From Fomes fomentarius (taxonomy: Eukaryota; Basidiomycota; Agaricomycetes; Polyporales; Polyporaceae): a stretch of DNA of 64,000 nucleotides. Position 1 is the first letter of the stretch. Each line of letters opens with the position of its first letter. The stretch lies in contig JABYQN010000011.1 of the NCBI GenBank assembly GCA_022606135.1, positions 1,178,001 through 1,242,000 on the forward strand, given 5' to 3'. This document shows positions 36,622 through 48,712 of this stretch, piece by piece. Both the position numbers and the translations under genes were made by a program. A model generated the notes under the pieces. That model worked only from the letters and a program-made list of their open reading frames with translations. It made no database searches and was not told where the DNA came from.

Positions 36622-37001
36622 GAAGATGACTAGCCACCTCAGCGGTGACACATCCGCCACCGCATTCATCCGGCGCTCGAAAATGGAGTTAAACGCCCGT
36701 CGGAGCTTGCTGGGTGGCAGCAAGGATACTCTGTCGGAGATTCAATACGAAGTGGAACGGTGGCGGATGAGTTGGATGAAAGCTTGACAAACGACCTTCA
36801 CCACCTCCTCTCCGGCTCGCAGACATCCTTGTACAGTTCTCTAGAGCTTTCAAGATACCCGTCTCGCGGTCGCTATTTGCTGAACCTTACTGCTTGACAT
36901 AATTTTCGATCCGTTGGTTTTGCGATTTATAGCTGCGGATTCATCCTCGTCATCTTCCCCTTGTTCCCAAAACCCCTCACAACCTCAATCGATTTTCTCC
37001 A
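36622..37001. promoter_or_regulatory. Bidirectional promoter region, PIG-S / SNT1-like gene
   Basis: 380 bases between two divergent start codons. It includes a pyrimidine-rich tract (CATCCTCGTCATCTTCCCC, about 36942-36960) just ahead of the SNT1-like start. I cannot place a TATA box or a known site with confidence. Confidence 0.45.
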
Positions 37002-40000
37002 ATGGCCAACAAGGGAAACCAGCGACGGGTTTCGGGTAATATACCTATACCTTACGATGTCAGCATCCGCCCTTCCCCCCGCGTTTTACCCACTCACTCT
37101 TCGTGGCATCCTGTGCAGCGGCAGCAACCATTCACGGAGCACCCCGTTCCGGGTCCATCTGTACCATATGCTCCTCCATTTTTGAACAGGTTTGGACCAG
37201 GACCAGAAGAGCCGCCTGCACCAGGTTTCCGCGAAGGGTATCCCAACGAATTCCCGCCGGGTCCCAATTTCTGGGGACCCGACCGCGAGTTCTTTCCCCC
37301 CGCTACACAGTCCCCCGACCGATTCAGACCACCTCAGCCAGACGGCTGGCAGCGTCCCCCGACTTGGAAAGAGCCGGAGGCGGCGGGACCACCATGGCCC
37401 GAGAGGCGAAACAACCACAACAATTTCAACAGACCCTCACGCGACAATACCGCGACGCGTATGTTCGAGCCCTCGGATAACTGGAAGCAGACACACGGTG
37501 AGCGCACTCGTGGTCGTAACTATCATTACCTGTCCCAACCGCAGGCAGAGCGGTTTCGTCCGTACTCTTCCCCTCCAAACGGAAACGCAAATCGGAATCG
37601 ATTTCCGCAAGCCAACCAGCGATCCGATCCCTACCGACCGCCGTTTAACGATGCCGACACATGGGTAGCCGACGAAACCCCATATGAAGGCATCAGTCGC
37701 GATTACCAGGCAGCCATCGCAGCTCGTTCCACGACACCTGATCGCCTGGAAAAACGAACACGAAGCGTCGAAGGGGAGGGTACTTCGGTCAGTCCAGGTC
37801 CTGTCTCTCCTCGTATTTTCCAGTCCTCTGCGTCTCCTGGATTTGGATCTGCTGCAGCATTCACCAAGCGGGAGTCACCCGAGCTACCACACCTTGAGGC
37901 CCTTCCTCCCAAGCCTATGCCTCCAGCGCGAGTGCCACCGGCTCCCAAATTTCACTCTCGCTCTCCTTCGCATTCTTCAACCAGTAGCTCTATCAATCTG
38001 TCGTACTCGCAGCCACAGATACCTCCGAGAGCTGGGCTACCTCCAAAGCCCCAGTTTCTGCCCCAGGCTCGATTGCCTGTACCTAACACTCAGCCACCGC
38101 CTTACGTGCAAAACATATCAGTCCCTCAACTCCCCCCGAGCCTAGTCATGGGATCCCTATCCCTCTAGATGTACCGCCACCTCCACCTGCTGCTTCAGCT
38201 GTACCCATTCAGCAGAAGCAGGACGAGGCTCGCAGCGCCCCCTCTAGCAACGGACGTAACAACGGTTTGTATCCGGATGATGTACTTCTCGATGGAATCA
38301 TCGTACTGATCTACTTCCGGCTCCAGGCCGACGATCCATCTTGCACAATGCTCCTGCCTTCGTTCCGTCAACACTTGCCATCGATGCTCCCTTGATGTAT
38401 CCCACTGGTGTAGCGTCGGCAGATACGTCCAAGACACAACCCCAGCCTACGAAGGCTCCAGATCACGACGTGACGGGATCAGACATGGATGTCTCTCTCC
38501 CGCCTACACCCGTACGTATGCACGCACTCCCATCGCAGATAGTGTTGAATGACGCTGGTCAGGCTAAGGTCATCCAGGCGGAGGCCGAGAACGAATCTAT
38601 ACGGTCTTCCAAGTCTCCTCGGCCGGACGATCCGGTGGCTGATAGCCACCAAGGTCCGAAGGCCCCGGTTAAGGGACCTAGTGACGACGATGCTACTTCA
38701 GACATGGACATGTCTCCTCCTCCGTCTCCGATGTTGAAGCCTGCGTCTGGTTCTGGTGCTAAGACTCCGAAAGATTTGACTGCCCCGAAGACTGAGTCAT
38801 TTCGACCGAGTCTCGCGATTGACATCTCTGCCTCTCAGCTTCCACACGAGTTACCACACCAGATCGCGCGACAGAGCCCTTCCGCTTCTCCTGTGCCTAC
38901 GACTCCTGAAGCTGTTGAAGAGACCGCTGGCGAAGATAATGATTCTGACATGGACATGTCCTCGCCTACATCAGAGACTGCACCATCTCCCTTTCCTGCG
39001 GCTCAGACGTCTTCTGCCCCTAAGTCTGAGGAACTTGCTGCTCCCCCTCCTCCTGACTCCGTGTCTGCTGTTCTCGTCAGGGAGACACCTGATTCACCTC
39101 GATCTGCACACCCCAAGTCTGACGCTGTCGACGTGCCTCTGCCCCCATCATCTTCAGCGGAAGGTACTGCTGCGAACACCCCCGACCCACACGCTTCGAC
39201 ACCTCTTCCTGCGGCCTCCCGTGAGGTCAGCGTTCAGGTATCACCTCGCTTGACTGCTGTGGCCAAGTTGCCACGACCTCATGTCGAGACCGGTGAACTT
39301 TCTCCTCCCGCCAGCGACAGGACGCTCCAGGGAGAGCCTGAAGGTACGGAACAGGATCAGGACACCATCGCAAAGGTCAGAGTGTCCAAGGAGGCTGGTG
39401 TGCAGCAGGAGGTACCAATGGACGTCGATCGGCCTCACGCCGACAAAGTGTACGCTGAGATTCCGCTGTCGGATGCCCTGCGGATGGTCGCGAAGTTGCG
39501 CTTCCGTCACGATCCTGTCACTCAGGATGCGCGCGTCGAGCCTATCCTCTTCTCAAATCGTCAGGTTGCGGAACAGCCCCAGACGCCGGTCGAGGCCCCA
39601 GCGCCAGCTCCGGGGATTGTCGCACAAACCGTGGCAGACAAACAGCAACACTCGCTGTCGGAAGGGTATAACGACGGCACGAAGCACTCCCTGCGGAAAC
39701 GCTTTGCACAGCACCAGGCGGCTCTGGCGGAGAAGGTTCAGAGGTTACGCAAGGAGTATCTTGCTCTGCACGAGAAGTGGATGAATCACTGCGCAAAGTT
39801 GGACGAGGTCGCGCGGAACAGTGCCCTGGAGGAGGCAGCTGCTACCGCGTGTCGGACAACGCGGCGGACGGCCGCGATGGGAGACGCGGTCCGAACTGAT
39901 CTAGAGATGGAGCAAATCCTCGCTAGTCTTGGGAACGAGGAGCTGACGGACGCCAACCACCTCTCCGCGAAGAACGCGGCGGTCATCCCGGATATGATGT

Positions 40001-41817
40001 CCGTGAAGAAGGCGCATCTGGAGTATATGTACGACGACACGAACAATCTCGTCGAGGACCCACACGACTTCTACAAGCTCGAGACCGGCATCGACGACTG
40101 GACTGATGATGAGAAGGCGACCTTTGTGGAGAAGTACGTCGTCTACCCAAAGCAGTTTGGGATCATCGCGGAGTTCCTTCCCCACAAGACTCCTGCACAA
40201 TGTGTCACGTTCTACTACTTGCACAAGAACACGACGATAGACTTCCGGAAGGTCATCGCGCAATACAACACCATCGGGAAGCGGAGGCGCAGTGGACGCG
40301 GAAAGCAAAAGGGCAACGCCCTTCTCGCGGACATCCTCAAACATGACGATGAGGTCGGGAGGGATGGTACCCCCACTTCAGGCAGGCGAAAACGGGGTGC
40401 TCAGACAGGTCCCTCCACACCAGTACCAAGCACGAGCAACGAGTCTGTCGACAAGAGGGCTACGTCGTCTCGTAGAGGTACGGCCCAGAACACTCCGGAC
40501 CCTACTCCTACCCCTGACCCCGAGCCTGGCCCCTCGGGCAAACGGCCTCGCCGTCGCGCAAACCCCTCTGCGAAGGCCGCCGCTGCCATGGAACAGGATA
40601 ATCCGGAAGAGACAGCCGTACGTACCCCTGCTGCGGCGACGCAACCTACGTTGACACCATCGATCCAGGATGATGATACGCGCCCGGCGAAACGAACCCG
40701 TAAGGCTCGCAAGAGCAAAGCCGAAGTCGACGACACAGATGAAGGTCCTGGCACGCAAGCGGAGACGAAGCCCCTAGAACAGCCCGAACAGCCCGTTCGT
40801 AAGAAGGTGCCCGGCAGCGGGTCTAGTTGGTCAGCGGAAGACAAAGGTAAGTATTGAGCCTAGCATCCACCCCGCGCCCCCATAGTAATACAGGTCACCT
40901 GACAGCCCTTTTCCTGAAGTTGCTCGCGCAATACGGTGATGATTTCAAGAGGATTGCGTCCTCGATGCCGAACAAGGTCCGCTCTGAACGCTAGACTCAG
41001 GCATACCATTAGCACTGGCTGACTCATGCACCCCTAGACGACCGTCCAAGTTTCTGCGTTCTACCGGGCTAATCTTACTGAAATGCAGCTGGCCAAGGTC
41101 GCTGCGCTGGCACCGAAGAGATCGCCTACTCCGCAGGAGAGCAACAAGCACAACACGATCACTATACCGGGCACAGGATTGATGAACACCGTCATGAAGA
41201 GAACGATACCCGGGGTTGAGAATGGCGCGGCAGCAACCGCCGCGTCTCGCTCCCGAAATAGTGGGCGTATGTCTCCCCCTCCTAATCCCAGTGGAACTCA
41301 GTCGTCTGAGACAGACCAGCGGCCGACTTCTGCTGCACAGCGTGATGCGACCGCGTCGTTGAAACCTAGCGTCCCGTCGCGGCCGCTGCAATATCAAGGA
41401 GGCCTCGCCGCGGCATTCGCAGGACCATCTCGCAGCACGCTTGCTGAAGGTCGACCTGCCTTGACACTTGGACGGCCGCCTGCCACGATTGCGGCGCTCG
41501 CTTATCCCCCTATGCAGCCGCTACCCAATTTCACGGGCGCGGTGCGTGAATCGTATCGAAACAGTGCCCTTACACGCGACTTGCCCGGTATCAATGGGAC
41601 GATGGAGTTCAGCGACTTCGCGCCGCAGCCGTGGCAGGTTGCCCGCCCTGGACATATGCATCCCTCGGCAGCTGCTATGGGTTTGCCTCCGACGGGTGGC
41701 GGCGCACCAACTGCGCTGGAGACTACCGACGACCTGGTACGGTATCTGGAACATAGGACGCAATTGGTGGCGAAACGGAATCAACAGGCTCAAGACTCCG
41801 ACTCCGGATTTATGTAG
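37002..41817 (+). CDS. SNT1/NCoR-like SANT-domain corepressor subunit (Set3 complex type)
   Basis: A nuclear protein of about 1,540 residues, expected to scaffold a histone deacetylase complex. The N-terminal 400 residues are Pro/Arg-rich and disordered; then come three acidic repeats built on SDMDxS, a helical segment (LRKRFAQHQAALAEKVQRLR, HEKWMNHCAKLDEVARNSAL) and SANT domain 1 (DWTDDEKATFVEKYVVYPKQ, ending FYYLHKN). After a Lys/Arg-rich linker, SANT domain 2 starts in SSWSAEDKG and continues over two short introns as KLLAQYGDDFKRIASSMPNK and TTVQVSAFYRANLTEM. The stop is at 41815-41817. One frameshift occurs in a run of six C at 38132-38137: one more C joins the upstream frame to PIPLDVPPPPPAASAVP, which then splices in phase to the exon before LHNAPAFVPSTLAI. 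As this should be a conserved gene, an assembly error is likely. Confidence 0.88.
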
Positions 41818-42121
41818 TATTGAGGTATGGTGCAGTGGTGTTCTTTGTGAGCTTATGTGTTATCTATGAGGACATCTTCGTTGGACGGACGTTGGAAGGC
41901 TGTGGATCATGGATCGTGTTCTTTATGTTCTCATCTTGCTGTTTGTTCCCTTCCGTCTTTGGATGTCTCTTGTCAATCTAGTCAGGTCGAATAATCAACA
42001 ACGGTTCGGGTCTCTACGCATACATTCTCTTCTGTCGTGATCCCTAGAGAGCACTGCGCACAATGCGTCGACTCAATATAGTGAGGTACAGTTTGCATGG
42101 AGTAAGTACAAGGGTGGCTGG
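41818..42121. other. Convergent 3' region
   Basis: 304 bases between the stops of the SNT1-like gene (plus) and the parvulin gene (minus); it should hold both polyadenylation sites. No coding signal is seen. Confidence 0.6.
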
Positions 42122-42793
42122 CTACTTTCTTCCCTCCACCATAACGATGTGGTAACCAAACTCGGTCTTTACCAAGGGCGACAGAATCGGTTTGTCGACA
42201 GTAGAGGGCTGGAGAGCGAAAGCTGCATCCTGAAAAGGTCCCTGTTGCGAAGATTGGTTGGGCCGTGAAGCTCAGGTCTATATTGAATATGGCGACGTAC
42301 CACCATCGACCCTCGGACCTTCCAGCCGAGACTCCCGCCCGCTATCGGAGCAGATCGAGACAGATCCATCAAGATCGGTATGGACGACTGGCTTGCCATA
42401 TGTCAGAACATACCCTTGGCCTTGTCTTCAGAGTACTCCTGTGCGACCTTGTCGAAGCGTTGGCCCTCCTGTCATGGGGATATGTCGGTCCAAAATACTG
42501 TGGGATCAATGCGGTCTCGAGACAGACCTGGATCTTCTGAAGAGCCTCCATCGCTCTCGAGTGCTTCTCGCACAAGATGTGACGAACGTTCACGGACGTT
42601 GCTGACTTCAGGGCGCCGCCTTTGCCCTATGGGTACGTGCCAGTGAGAAGAATGTGGGTAATCACAATGTCGCGCGAACGCTGGCACAAGTTGCGTAACG
42701 AACCTTCTCCTTCTTGTCGGTTGTATCGTCGCTCTTGGCATTATTCTTCGAGGCAGTCTTTTTGTCGGAGGAGCCAGCAGCCTTCTTAGCCAT
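42122..42793 (-). CDS. Parvulin-type peptidyl-prolyl isomerase (PIN4/Par14 type)
   Basis: Catalyses cis-trans isomerisation of prolyl bonds; relatives act in ribosome biogenesis and on chromatin. The N-terminus is a basic, Lys/Ser-rich stretch ([18 protein letters not shown]) typical of PIN4. The parvulin fold follows across short exons: [20 protein letters not shown], then [50 protein letters not shown] and [15 protein letters not shown] with the stop. There is no WW domain, which separates it from PIN1/ESS1. The spliced length is about 130-140 residues, right for the group. The ATG at 42793 begins the basic tail. Confidence 0.93.
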
Positions 42794-43048
42794 GGCGAAT
42801 CGTCGGAGTGGTTGGCCGCGGCTAATGCCAAGCGTACATCGTTGGCGCCTACACTGGCTATTAGCGAGCTCGGCCATCGTAGGCGCTCATATATTTGACG
42901 ATTTCTCGTTGGGGATGATGGATGTGGTTTATCTCACTCGCCATATGCATGATAGTATGCTCGCTGTATGGAGCGCATGGTAGCGATAGACAACGAAGTT
43001 TGAAACGCGAAGTCGTGAACAATAGATTGTACACTCGTTGCTGCCGCG

Positions 43049-44265
43049 CTATAGCTTCTCGAGGAATCTGGCAATGTACTTCACTACTTGTTCGGGCTGC
43101 TCCTGCTGTACCCAATGCCCAGCACCATCTACGAGCACCACATCTTCCTCGGCCATCCTCGTACACACCTCTTTTTGCAACTTGTGCAGCGCGCCGGGGA
43201 TTTGGTGCACGCACCAATCCTTCTTTCCCGACAAGAACATCGCCGGGATCTCAATCCGCTTCCCCGCAAACAGACTGAGCTCCTCGACTGTTTTCTCCTC
43301 AATCATCGCCCGATAGCGGTTCAGGCCCCCTGGAACCCGGTCCTGCTATACTCGCTCACGTACACGGCGAGGGCATCGTCGGGAAGCCAACGAGCGGACT
43401 TGGCCTCCACCTCGTGTGCAGAGGGAGCGTCCTCGCGCGCGACGTCCGCCATCGTCGCCTTACGCGGCATAACGTAGTAGTGCGGAAGGCGCGCGTAACT
43501 CTCGCTGGCGGGGGCCGGGGCAGGGGGCAGAGGGTGCGGGTCGTTCGCTGCCCAGTCCGCGCTCTTGATGTGGAAGTAGGAGCGCAGGAATGCGTGCAGG
43601 CCCTGAGGCGCGTCCATCATGTCACGGTTCGCCGTGGGGCCGGCGTAGTAGTGACTGTAGTGCTTGCGCGGGGGGCTGAGTTGCGCGAGCGCAGCATCGA
43701 TCTGCGAGGCTCGTGTCCATGGAGGGGTAGGGTGCCCTTCGGGCGCGTTGGGTGCGGTGTCGAGGGCGAATGGGAGAGAGGGGGCACCAACGAAGGGAGA
43801 GCTCATCATGACGATGCTACGGAAGACGTCGGGCCTCACGATAGCACAGTACCCGGCAAGTGACGAACCAGCATCGTGCCCGATGAGGCAGGCAACTGAT
43901 TTGTATCCGAGCGCGTGAACCAGAGCGACCGTGTCGTGGACGAGGTTGAGCATACGGTAAGGACGGAGGTCGTCATGGTACGTCACCGGCCTATCGCCTC
44001 CCGGTATAGAGGGGTCGTGAGGTGTGGTGCGTCCGTAACCTCGGACGTCCGGGGCAACAACGCGGTATCCCAATCTGGAGAGAGGGAGGAGGATCTCGCG
44101 CCAGGAGTATGAAAGTTCTGGAAACCCGTGCAGAAGGAGGAGAAGAGGTGCGTCGCGCTCTCCAGCATCAAGGAGATGTATGTCGAGGTCGCGCGCAGGG
44201 AGGATGCGAGAATGAACACCGGCCGGAAGGCCTGCGAGTGGTTCGAGCACGTTTTCCTTCGCCAT
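43049..44265 (-). CDS. Epoxide hydrolase-type alpha/beta hydrolase, copy 2, with one frameshift
   Basis: Close paralog of the plus-strand gene at 28514-29724, intronless, about 400 codons. Seen: LLLLHGFPELSYSWREI, DVRGYGRT, nucleophile elbow LIGHDAGSSLAG, lid segment HYSHYYAGPTAN, RLPHYYVMPRKATMADV, FLSGKKDWCVHQIPG and DGAGHWVQQEQPEQ. The frame breaks at 43326-43330 (a run of five G on the coding strand). The upstream part ends YSRTGFQGA-stop, while one more G would carry it into GLNRYRAMIEEKTVEELSLF as in copy 1. An Arg replaces the Trp that copy 1 has in LNWYRA. The ATG at 44265 (MAKEN) matches copy 1; 44280 is also possible. It sits immediately upstream of, and divergent from, the first DUF6535-type gene. 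Confidence 0.8.
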
Positions 44266-45311
44266 GTCAGATGCAGGCACTAGCGACGGGTGTCGGATGT
44301 GTCGGATGTGAGTATTATGTAGCGATCCAATTGCTGTCTGGCGTGAGGCAGCGGGACCCCATATACTTCAGTTGTCGGAGAGGAGTACGTAAGGGTCGCT
44401 CTCAGCGGAGTGTGCTGATGTGGAATAGAAGAGTTCTAGGGCAATATAACTTCGGATGAGATACTCAAAATAGGCACTGCGGTCACGAACAACGCGTTAC
44501 AAAAGGCCTTTCCCCCGAATAAGAGCGGCTGGCAACGCAACGTCGGCCGAAAATCTATTGAAGGTCCCGGTCCCATGTCCATATTGGATGTCGATTCGAG
44601 GGTAATCAAGCCGACGAAAAGAGAGCTGCCTAGACCTAGAGCAACGAAATGGTTAGACATTACACTGGTAGAGATGCTGGCAGTCGGGTAGGAACGCTTG
44701 GGCTCATCACGCCATAGGACATGGGATGTTGTGTGTTACTCACAAAGAAGCTCCGAGTCGTGAGCAAAATCTGTCCAAAACTATTCTGAGACCCCACGCT
44801 ATGTTAGGTCTCAACAACCCTGAGAGGTATGCGTCGCAGCCGGGAACGAAGATGTGTGCGAGTCAGTATCCCTCGTTCAGCGCGGTCGATGGTGATGAAG
44901 GTGGAGAACTGCAGCCCAGCCTGAGGAGCAGGAAGTTAGGAACGTCGCGAAGTTGATGACAGATCCCTTTTTCGCCTCTGGCTCGACTACTAAGTAGGGG
45001 TCACGGTCCAGGTCCCGCGGGTGCTCTTGAGAGGCCAAACGCTCCGACTCGGAGGTCGAGCGCAGTACCGCTTCCCGCGGCGGTGATCGACTTGTGCCCA
45101 ACCCACCTTCAAATCCGGAGGACATGATAGACGCTCAGCCGTATATCCTTTCAAATTTGTTCTCAGCGCTCAGCGCTTGAGGCTCGCAATCGATTCGGAG
45201 CCCTCCCACCGACAAACATTGTTGTGCTACGGATGTCGATACCTAGGTGAGGGGCTCAAGCTTAATCTCCCGCCTTAAGGCTCAATAATTTCTCACTCGG
45301 AACTCCCCAGG
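44266..45311. other. Spacer between epoxide hydrolase copy 2 and DUF6535 gene 1
   Basis: About 1.05 kb between divergent starts. Parts of it (about 44700-44790) recur in diverged form at about 47938-48010, beside a relic of the hydrolase, showing that the whole block was once duplicated. A TCAGCGCTCAGCGCTT motif lies at about 45162-45178, about 140 bases before the DUF6535 start; DUF6535 gene 2 has a similar one. A minus-strand open frame at 44877-45125 (MSSGFEGGLGTSRS...) has no recognisable motif and I do not call it. Confidence 0.5.
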
Positions 45312-47590
45312 ATGAATTGCAAACGTGAAGCAAGTGAATCCCTAAACCAACTAGAAGGGCAGGTCAGCAATCAATCCGACATCAACATGGATCTTGAGGA
45401 TGATTGGAGATTCTCTACACCTGAAGTCAGTAGACTTGTGTGACTTTTACAAGTCACGAGGTGACCGTGCTCCCTGTAGGAAATCAAGACAGAGCTGGAG
45501 GAGAGATTCTCCGAAGAGGAGAAAGCCGAAGTATGGTCAGAAGCAGCGGAGACAGTGAAGAAGTACTATGAGGAGCTCTTGAAACGATGGAAAGAAGAGA
45601 TGGATACCCTCCTGGTCTATGTGAGTACTTTATATAATGCGATTGGTGAAAAACCGAATAGATGGGATCTCACATGCACTGATCATCCGTCTAGGCGGGC
45701 TTGTTTTCGGCGATACTTACCGCATTCAACATGCAGTCTTATCCCCTCTTGCAGCCAGATCCTACAGATTATACCCTTGCTGTGCTGCTTCAGATTTCAA
45801 GGCAGCTGGATAGCTTCTCTGTCCATGGATCTTTCATAAACTCCACAGAGAATGCGCGATCTCTCGCGCAATCTCAGACTCCCTTTCAGCCATCCTCCTC
45901 CGCTGTATGGATCAATACTCTTTGGTTCTCAAGCTTGGTTCTCAGCCTCGCTGCAGCATCCATTGCCCTCATAGTGAAGCAGTGGTTGCAGGAGGTTATC
46001 GTAGGTTTGTCAGGAACCTCTCGCGATAGTGCACGGCTCCGCCAATATCGCCTCAATGGGCTCCTCAAATGGCGGGTGGGAACCATTGTTGTTGCTCTCC
46101 CCATTCTCCTCCAAGTCGCCCTCATCCTCTTCTTGACCGGCATGGTGATATTGCTGTGGACGCTCCATCACACCGTCGCGGCTGTGACATCCTCGCTTGT
46201 TGGAACGCTGTTCGCCGCTTTTGTCGTCGTATCCATGACCCCCGTTTTCAAGTGGGATTGCTTCTATCGCTCCCCCCAAGCGTTCGCGCTCTACACGATG
46301 ATCCGTGTTGGGTACAACACAAGCAAGAGAGTCCTTGATCGCCTCTTCCATATGATCTGGATGATCGACATAAGATTTAGGGGGCGATTGGACACAAGTT
46401 CTTTCTTCTGTCGTCTATCTGCTAGAATTCACCACCTCGCAGACATCCCGACATGGCATGGGAGAGAACAAGTGACAATTGCTAGCGAGACAGGAAAGCT
46501 GGACCGCAGCATTGCTACAACTGCCTACACAACTACATTATCCCCTAACTATCTCGAGCGCATGCACGTTATCCTGCCCGACCTCCCTCATGATCAACTG
46601 GACGTCGCCTTACAGGATATCTTCAACGTATGTGACAATCATTGGGGAGGCTCGCTTGGTCCCGGATCGAAACATTGGTTCAAAAATGTTCAGTGCGCGG
46701 AACTGTCCGCTCTGTCCGCGACGCGGCAAATGCTCACAGTTCCTGAGCAGCAGCGGGACGATGATTGGGTACAAAACACCATATCAGTTCTCAAGAAGCT
46801 GATAAGCACACGAGCCGGGGACCCTCTCTCTAGTCCGGAGGACTTCGTCTCTACGCTAAGTCCTTTGTCAATTGGGAACAATGCCCTTGCTTGGACCGCT
46901 GGAGAAGAGATAGCAAGTTACTGGATATTCTCCGAGCAGGTGGAGAAAGAACTGGCTTCTTATACTGCTGTGCGTGGAGGTACGTGTCACAAGCTGTAAT
47001 TTCTGTCACTAAACTCATGATTGATTGCAGTCCTAGCGTACTCAAGCTGGAGGCTCAAAAACTGGCGTGAAGAGGAGTACACTTTTGACAACTTCGAGTC
47101 GTGGGTCAGGGCAGCACGATGTGTGGCCCTGTGCCTATCAAGATCCATCAGTAACTACACGATATCCCCAGCTCAGCTAAAGCTGATATGCGAAAATGCA
47201 CGTGCTGCCCTCCTCGATCTCGAGAATCTACTCTTACAACAAGATTGGGCGCTTCTGGAGCCGGAGAAATCTGAAGTGATTGAAGGACGACGAGATCTAT
47301 GGCCCATTGTCCTGCCACATCGCTTGTCAGGGTGGCTTGTGAGATGGATTATCGAGCCTCTGACAGTCGTATACGAGAGTGGGGATGGCCGTGCCCTGGA
47401 CGTTATACCCCACACTCTCGTTGACGCACTGTGGCACGCTTGGTCCGCCGTCGAGCGTGCGTTCCCATGCCCGCTGGATGCTCAGGTTATCGAGACAATC
47501 AAGGTGTATACTCAGCTCGATAGCATTGTTCCTGCAATGTTGGAGCTTGATGCGCGGATTGAAAAGGCTCGTATGGAGGAGGTACGTTAG
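45312..47590 (+). CDS. DUF6535-type four-helix membrane protein, array copy 1
   Basis: Four exons at 45312-45425, 45480-45620, 45695-46979 and 47031-47590, all in phase, giving 699 residues. Order: a polar N-terminus ending DDWRFSTPE; an amphipathic helix exon (ELEERFSEEEKAEVWSEAAE ... RWKEEMDTLLVY); then AGLFSAILTAFNMQSYPLL and three further membrane helices (NTLWFSSLVLSLAAASIALI; VVALPILLQVALILFLTGMV; VTSSLVGTLFAAFVVVSM). GLSGTSRDSARLRQYRLNGL lies between helices 2 and 3. The soluble C-terminal half contains DIPTWHGREQVTIA, TTAYTTTLSPNYLERM, LPDLPHDQLDVALQDI and, in exon 4, WRLKNWREEEYTFDNFESW and LPHRLSGWLVRWIIEPLT. The family is widely expanded in mushrooms; its function is unknown. The final exon may end with a small extra exon after MEEV. 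Confidence 0.85.
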
Positions 47591-47794
47591 CTGTACGAAT
47601 CCACATGATGATTAGGCTGGTTACTTACATGAGTATAGAGGTTACGTAGTGTCTGAGTCGCTACAGTGGAAGTACAGGGTCAATGTCATTTACCTTTGAA
47701 CTCTTCATCACTACGCATGTACTGCTACCTACCGTCATCACCCCTCCAAGTACACCGTCATACTTACTAATCTTCAAAAGGATTCATCACAGCC

Positions 47795-47910
47795 TGGAAA
47801 GAGCCGCTCCCCAGTACCAAGGAAGTGCATGTCAAGGTCGCGGACAAGGAGAATGCGAGAATACTAGAGCAAAATAGTAAGACATAGAGCCTGTAGTGGA
47901 ATGGTTCGAG
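47795..47910 (-). pseudogene. Relic of an epoxide hydrolase 5' end
   Basis: On the minus strand this stretch reads SRILLVRDLDMHFLGTGERL, matching SRILPARDLDIHLLDAGERD near the N-terminus of the hydrolase at 43049-44265. At DNA level it runs parallel to about 44145-44255. Only some 110 bases remain recognisable, with no downstream hydrolase domain. It lies at the same position relative to DUF6535 gene 2 as the hydrolase does to gene 1. Confidence 0.7.
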
Positions 47911-48573
47911 ATGTGGTTATTGAGTAGGATTACTTCGGCTCATAAAACCGCAGGAAAGGACTCGGTGCTGTGTTACTCAAAGATGCTCGATATTGCGAGC
48001 TAAATGCTATTCTCAGACCTTATGCCGTCGCACCTGTTGGCACCAGTTACTCCTTCTGTTAATGGAAGTCCTTCATGTTCAGAGAACGTTACCCACAGCT
48101 GTGTACATCATTGGCGAGTGGACCGAAGGCAATGGAAAGATGATATGTCGTGGTCAATGACGTCTCTACAAAGCGATCATTCTTGAACCAGAGCCTCTTG
48201 TAGAGATCCTGGGGAAACTAAGTGTCCAAATGTGCCTTAGTCTCGGAGCTTGACTGAACTTGGGAGCCGACGTTCCTGGACAGTCTTGCAAGGAATTGGC
48301 CATCTTGATTCTGTGACAGTCCCAGGTCGGCTCTGGAGCTGCACGAGATGTGGACGAGCCATGGTGCGTTGAGAAAGTTATGTCCTGATACCGAAGGCTT
48401 CTGGTTGGTGGTGAGGTCGCTCTCATCATGATGTAGTGAACTTCGTCGTAGGTTCATGATGGACCTAACAGCGGCGCCCATCGGTCAGATCCCATAGCGT
48501 CATGTGGCTATTTCTCCAGGTCTTATAAACCACATCTACAAGTACTGGAGTAGAGTGGAGGATACGCCCGAGA

Positions 48574-48594
48574 GCGCTCAGCGCTCAGCGCTCA
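48574..48594. repeat. Triple GCGCTCA repeat upstream of DUF6535 gene 2
   Basis: Three perfect direct GCGCTCA units (self-complementary AGCGCT core) about 120-140 bases before the start codon of DUF6535 gene 2. A two-unit version lies at about 45162-45178 at a similar distance before gene 1. Possibly a shared promoter element; it is not seen before genes 3 and 4. Confidence 0.65.
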
Positions 48595-48712
48595 GTTGCC
48601 CGCGGGATTCTCAGCCACCGCCTACAAGCTTCGTGCGCTGATGCAAGCGCCGACATCAGATCAACTCAATCGACGCTGAGTTCGACGCACTCAACCCACA
48701 TATACAACCACC

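Larger units (their letters stand above)
47591..48712. other. Spacer between DUF6535 genes 1 and 2, with duplicated debris
   Basis: Contains a relic of the epoxide hydrolase 5' end (see 47795-47910), followed by sequence resembling 44700-44790, and a triple GCGCTCA repeat at 48574-48594. No intact gene is present; the minus-strand open frames at 48166-48481 show no motif. Confidence 0.6.

Noticed and set aside
44436..45125. Minus-strand exon-like frames upstream of DUF6535 gene 1
   Set aside because: Some hydrophobic and charged stretches, but they cannot be spliced in phase, and the duplicated counterpart at 48.2 kb does not preserve the reading.
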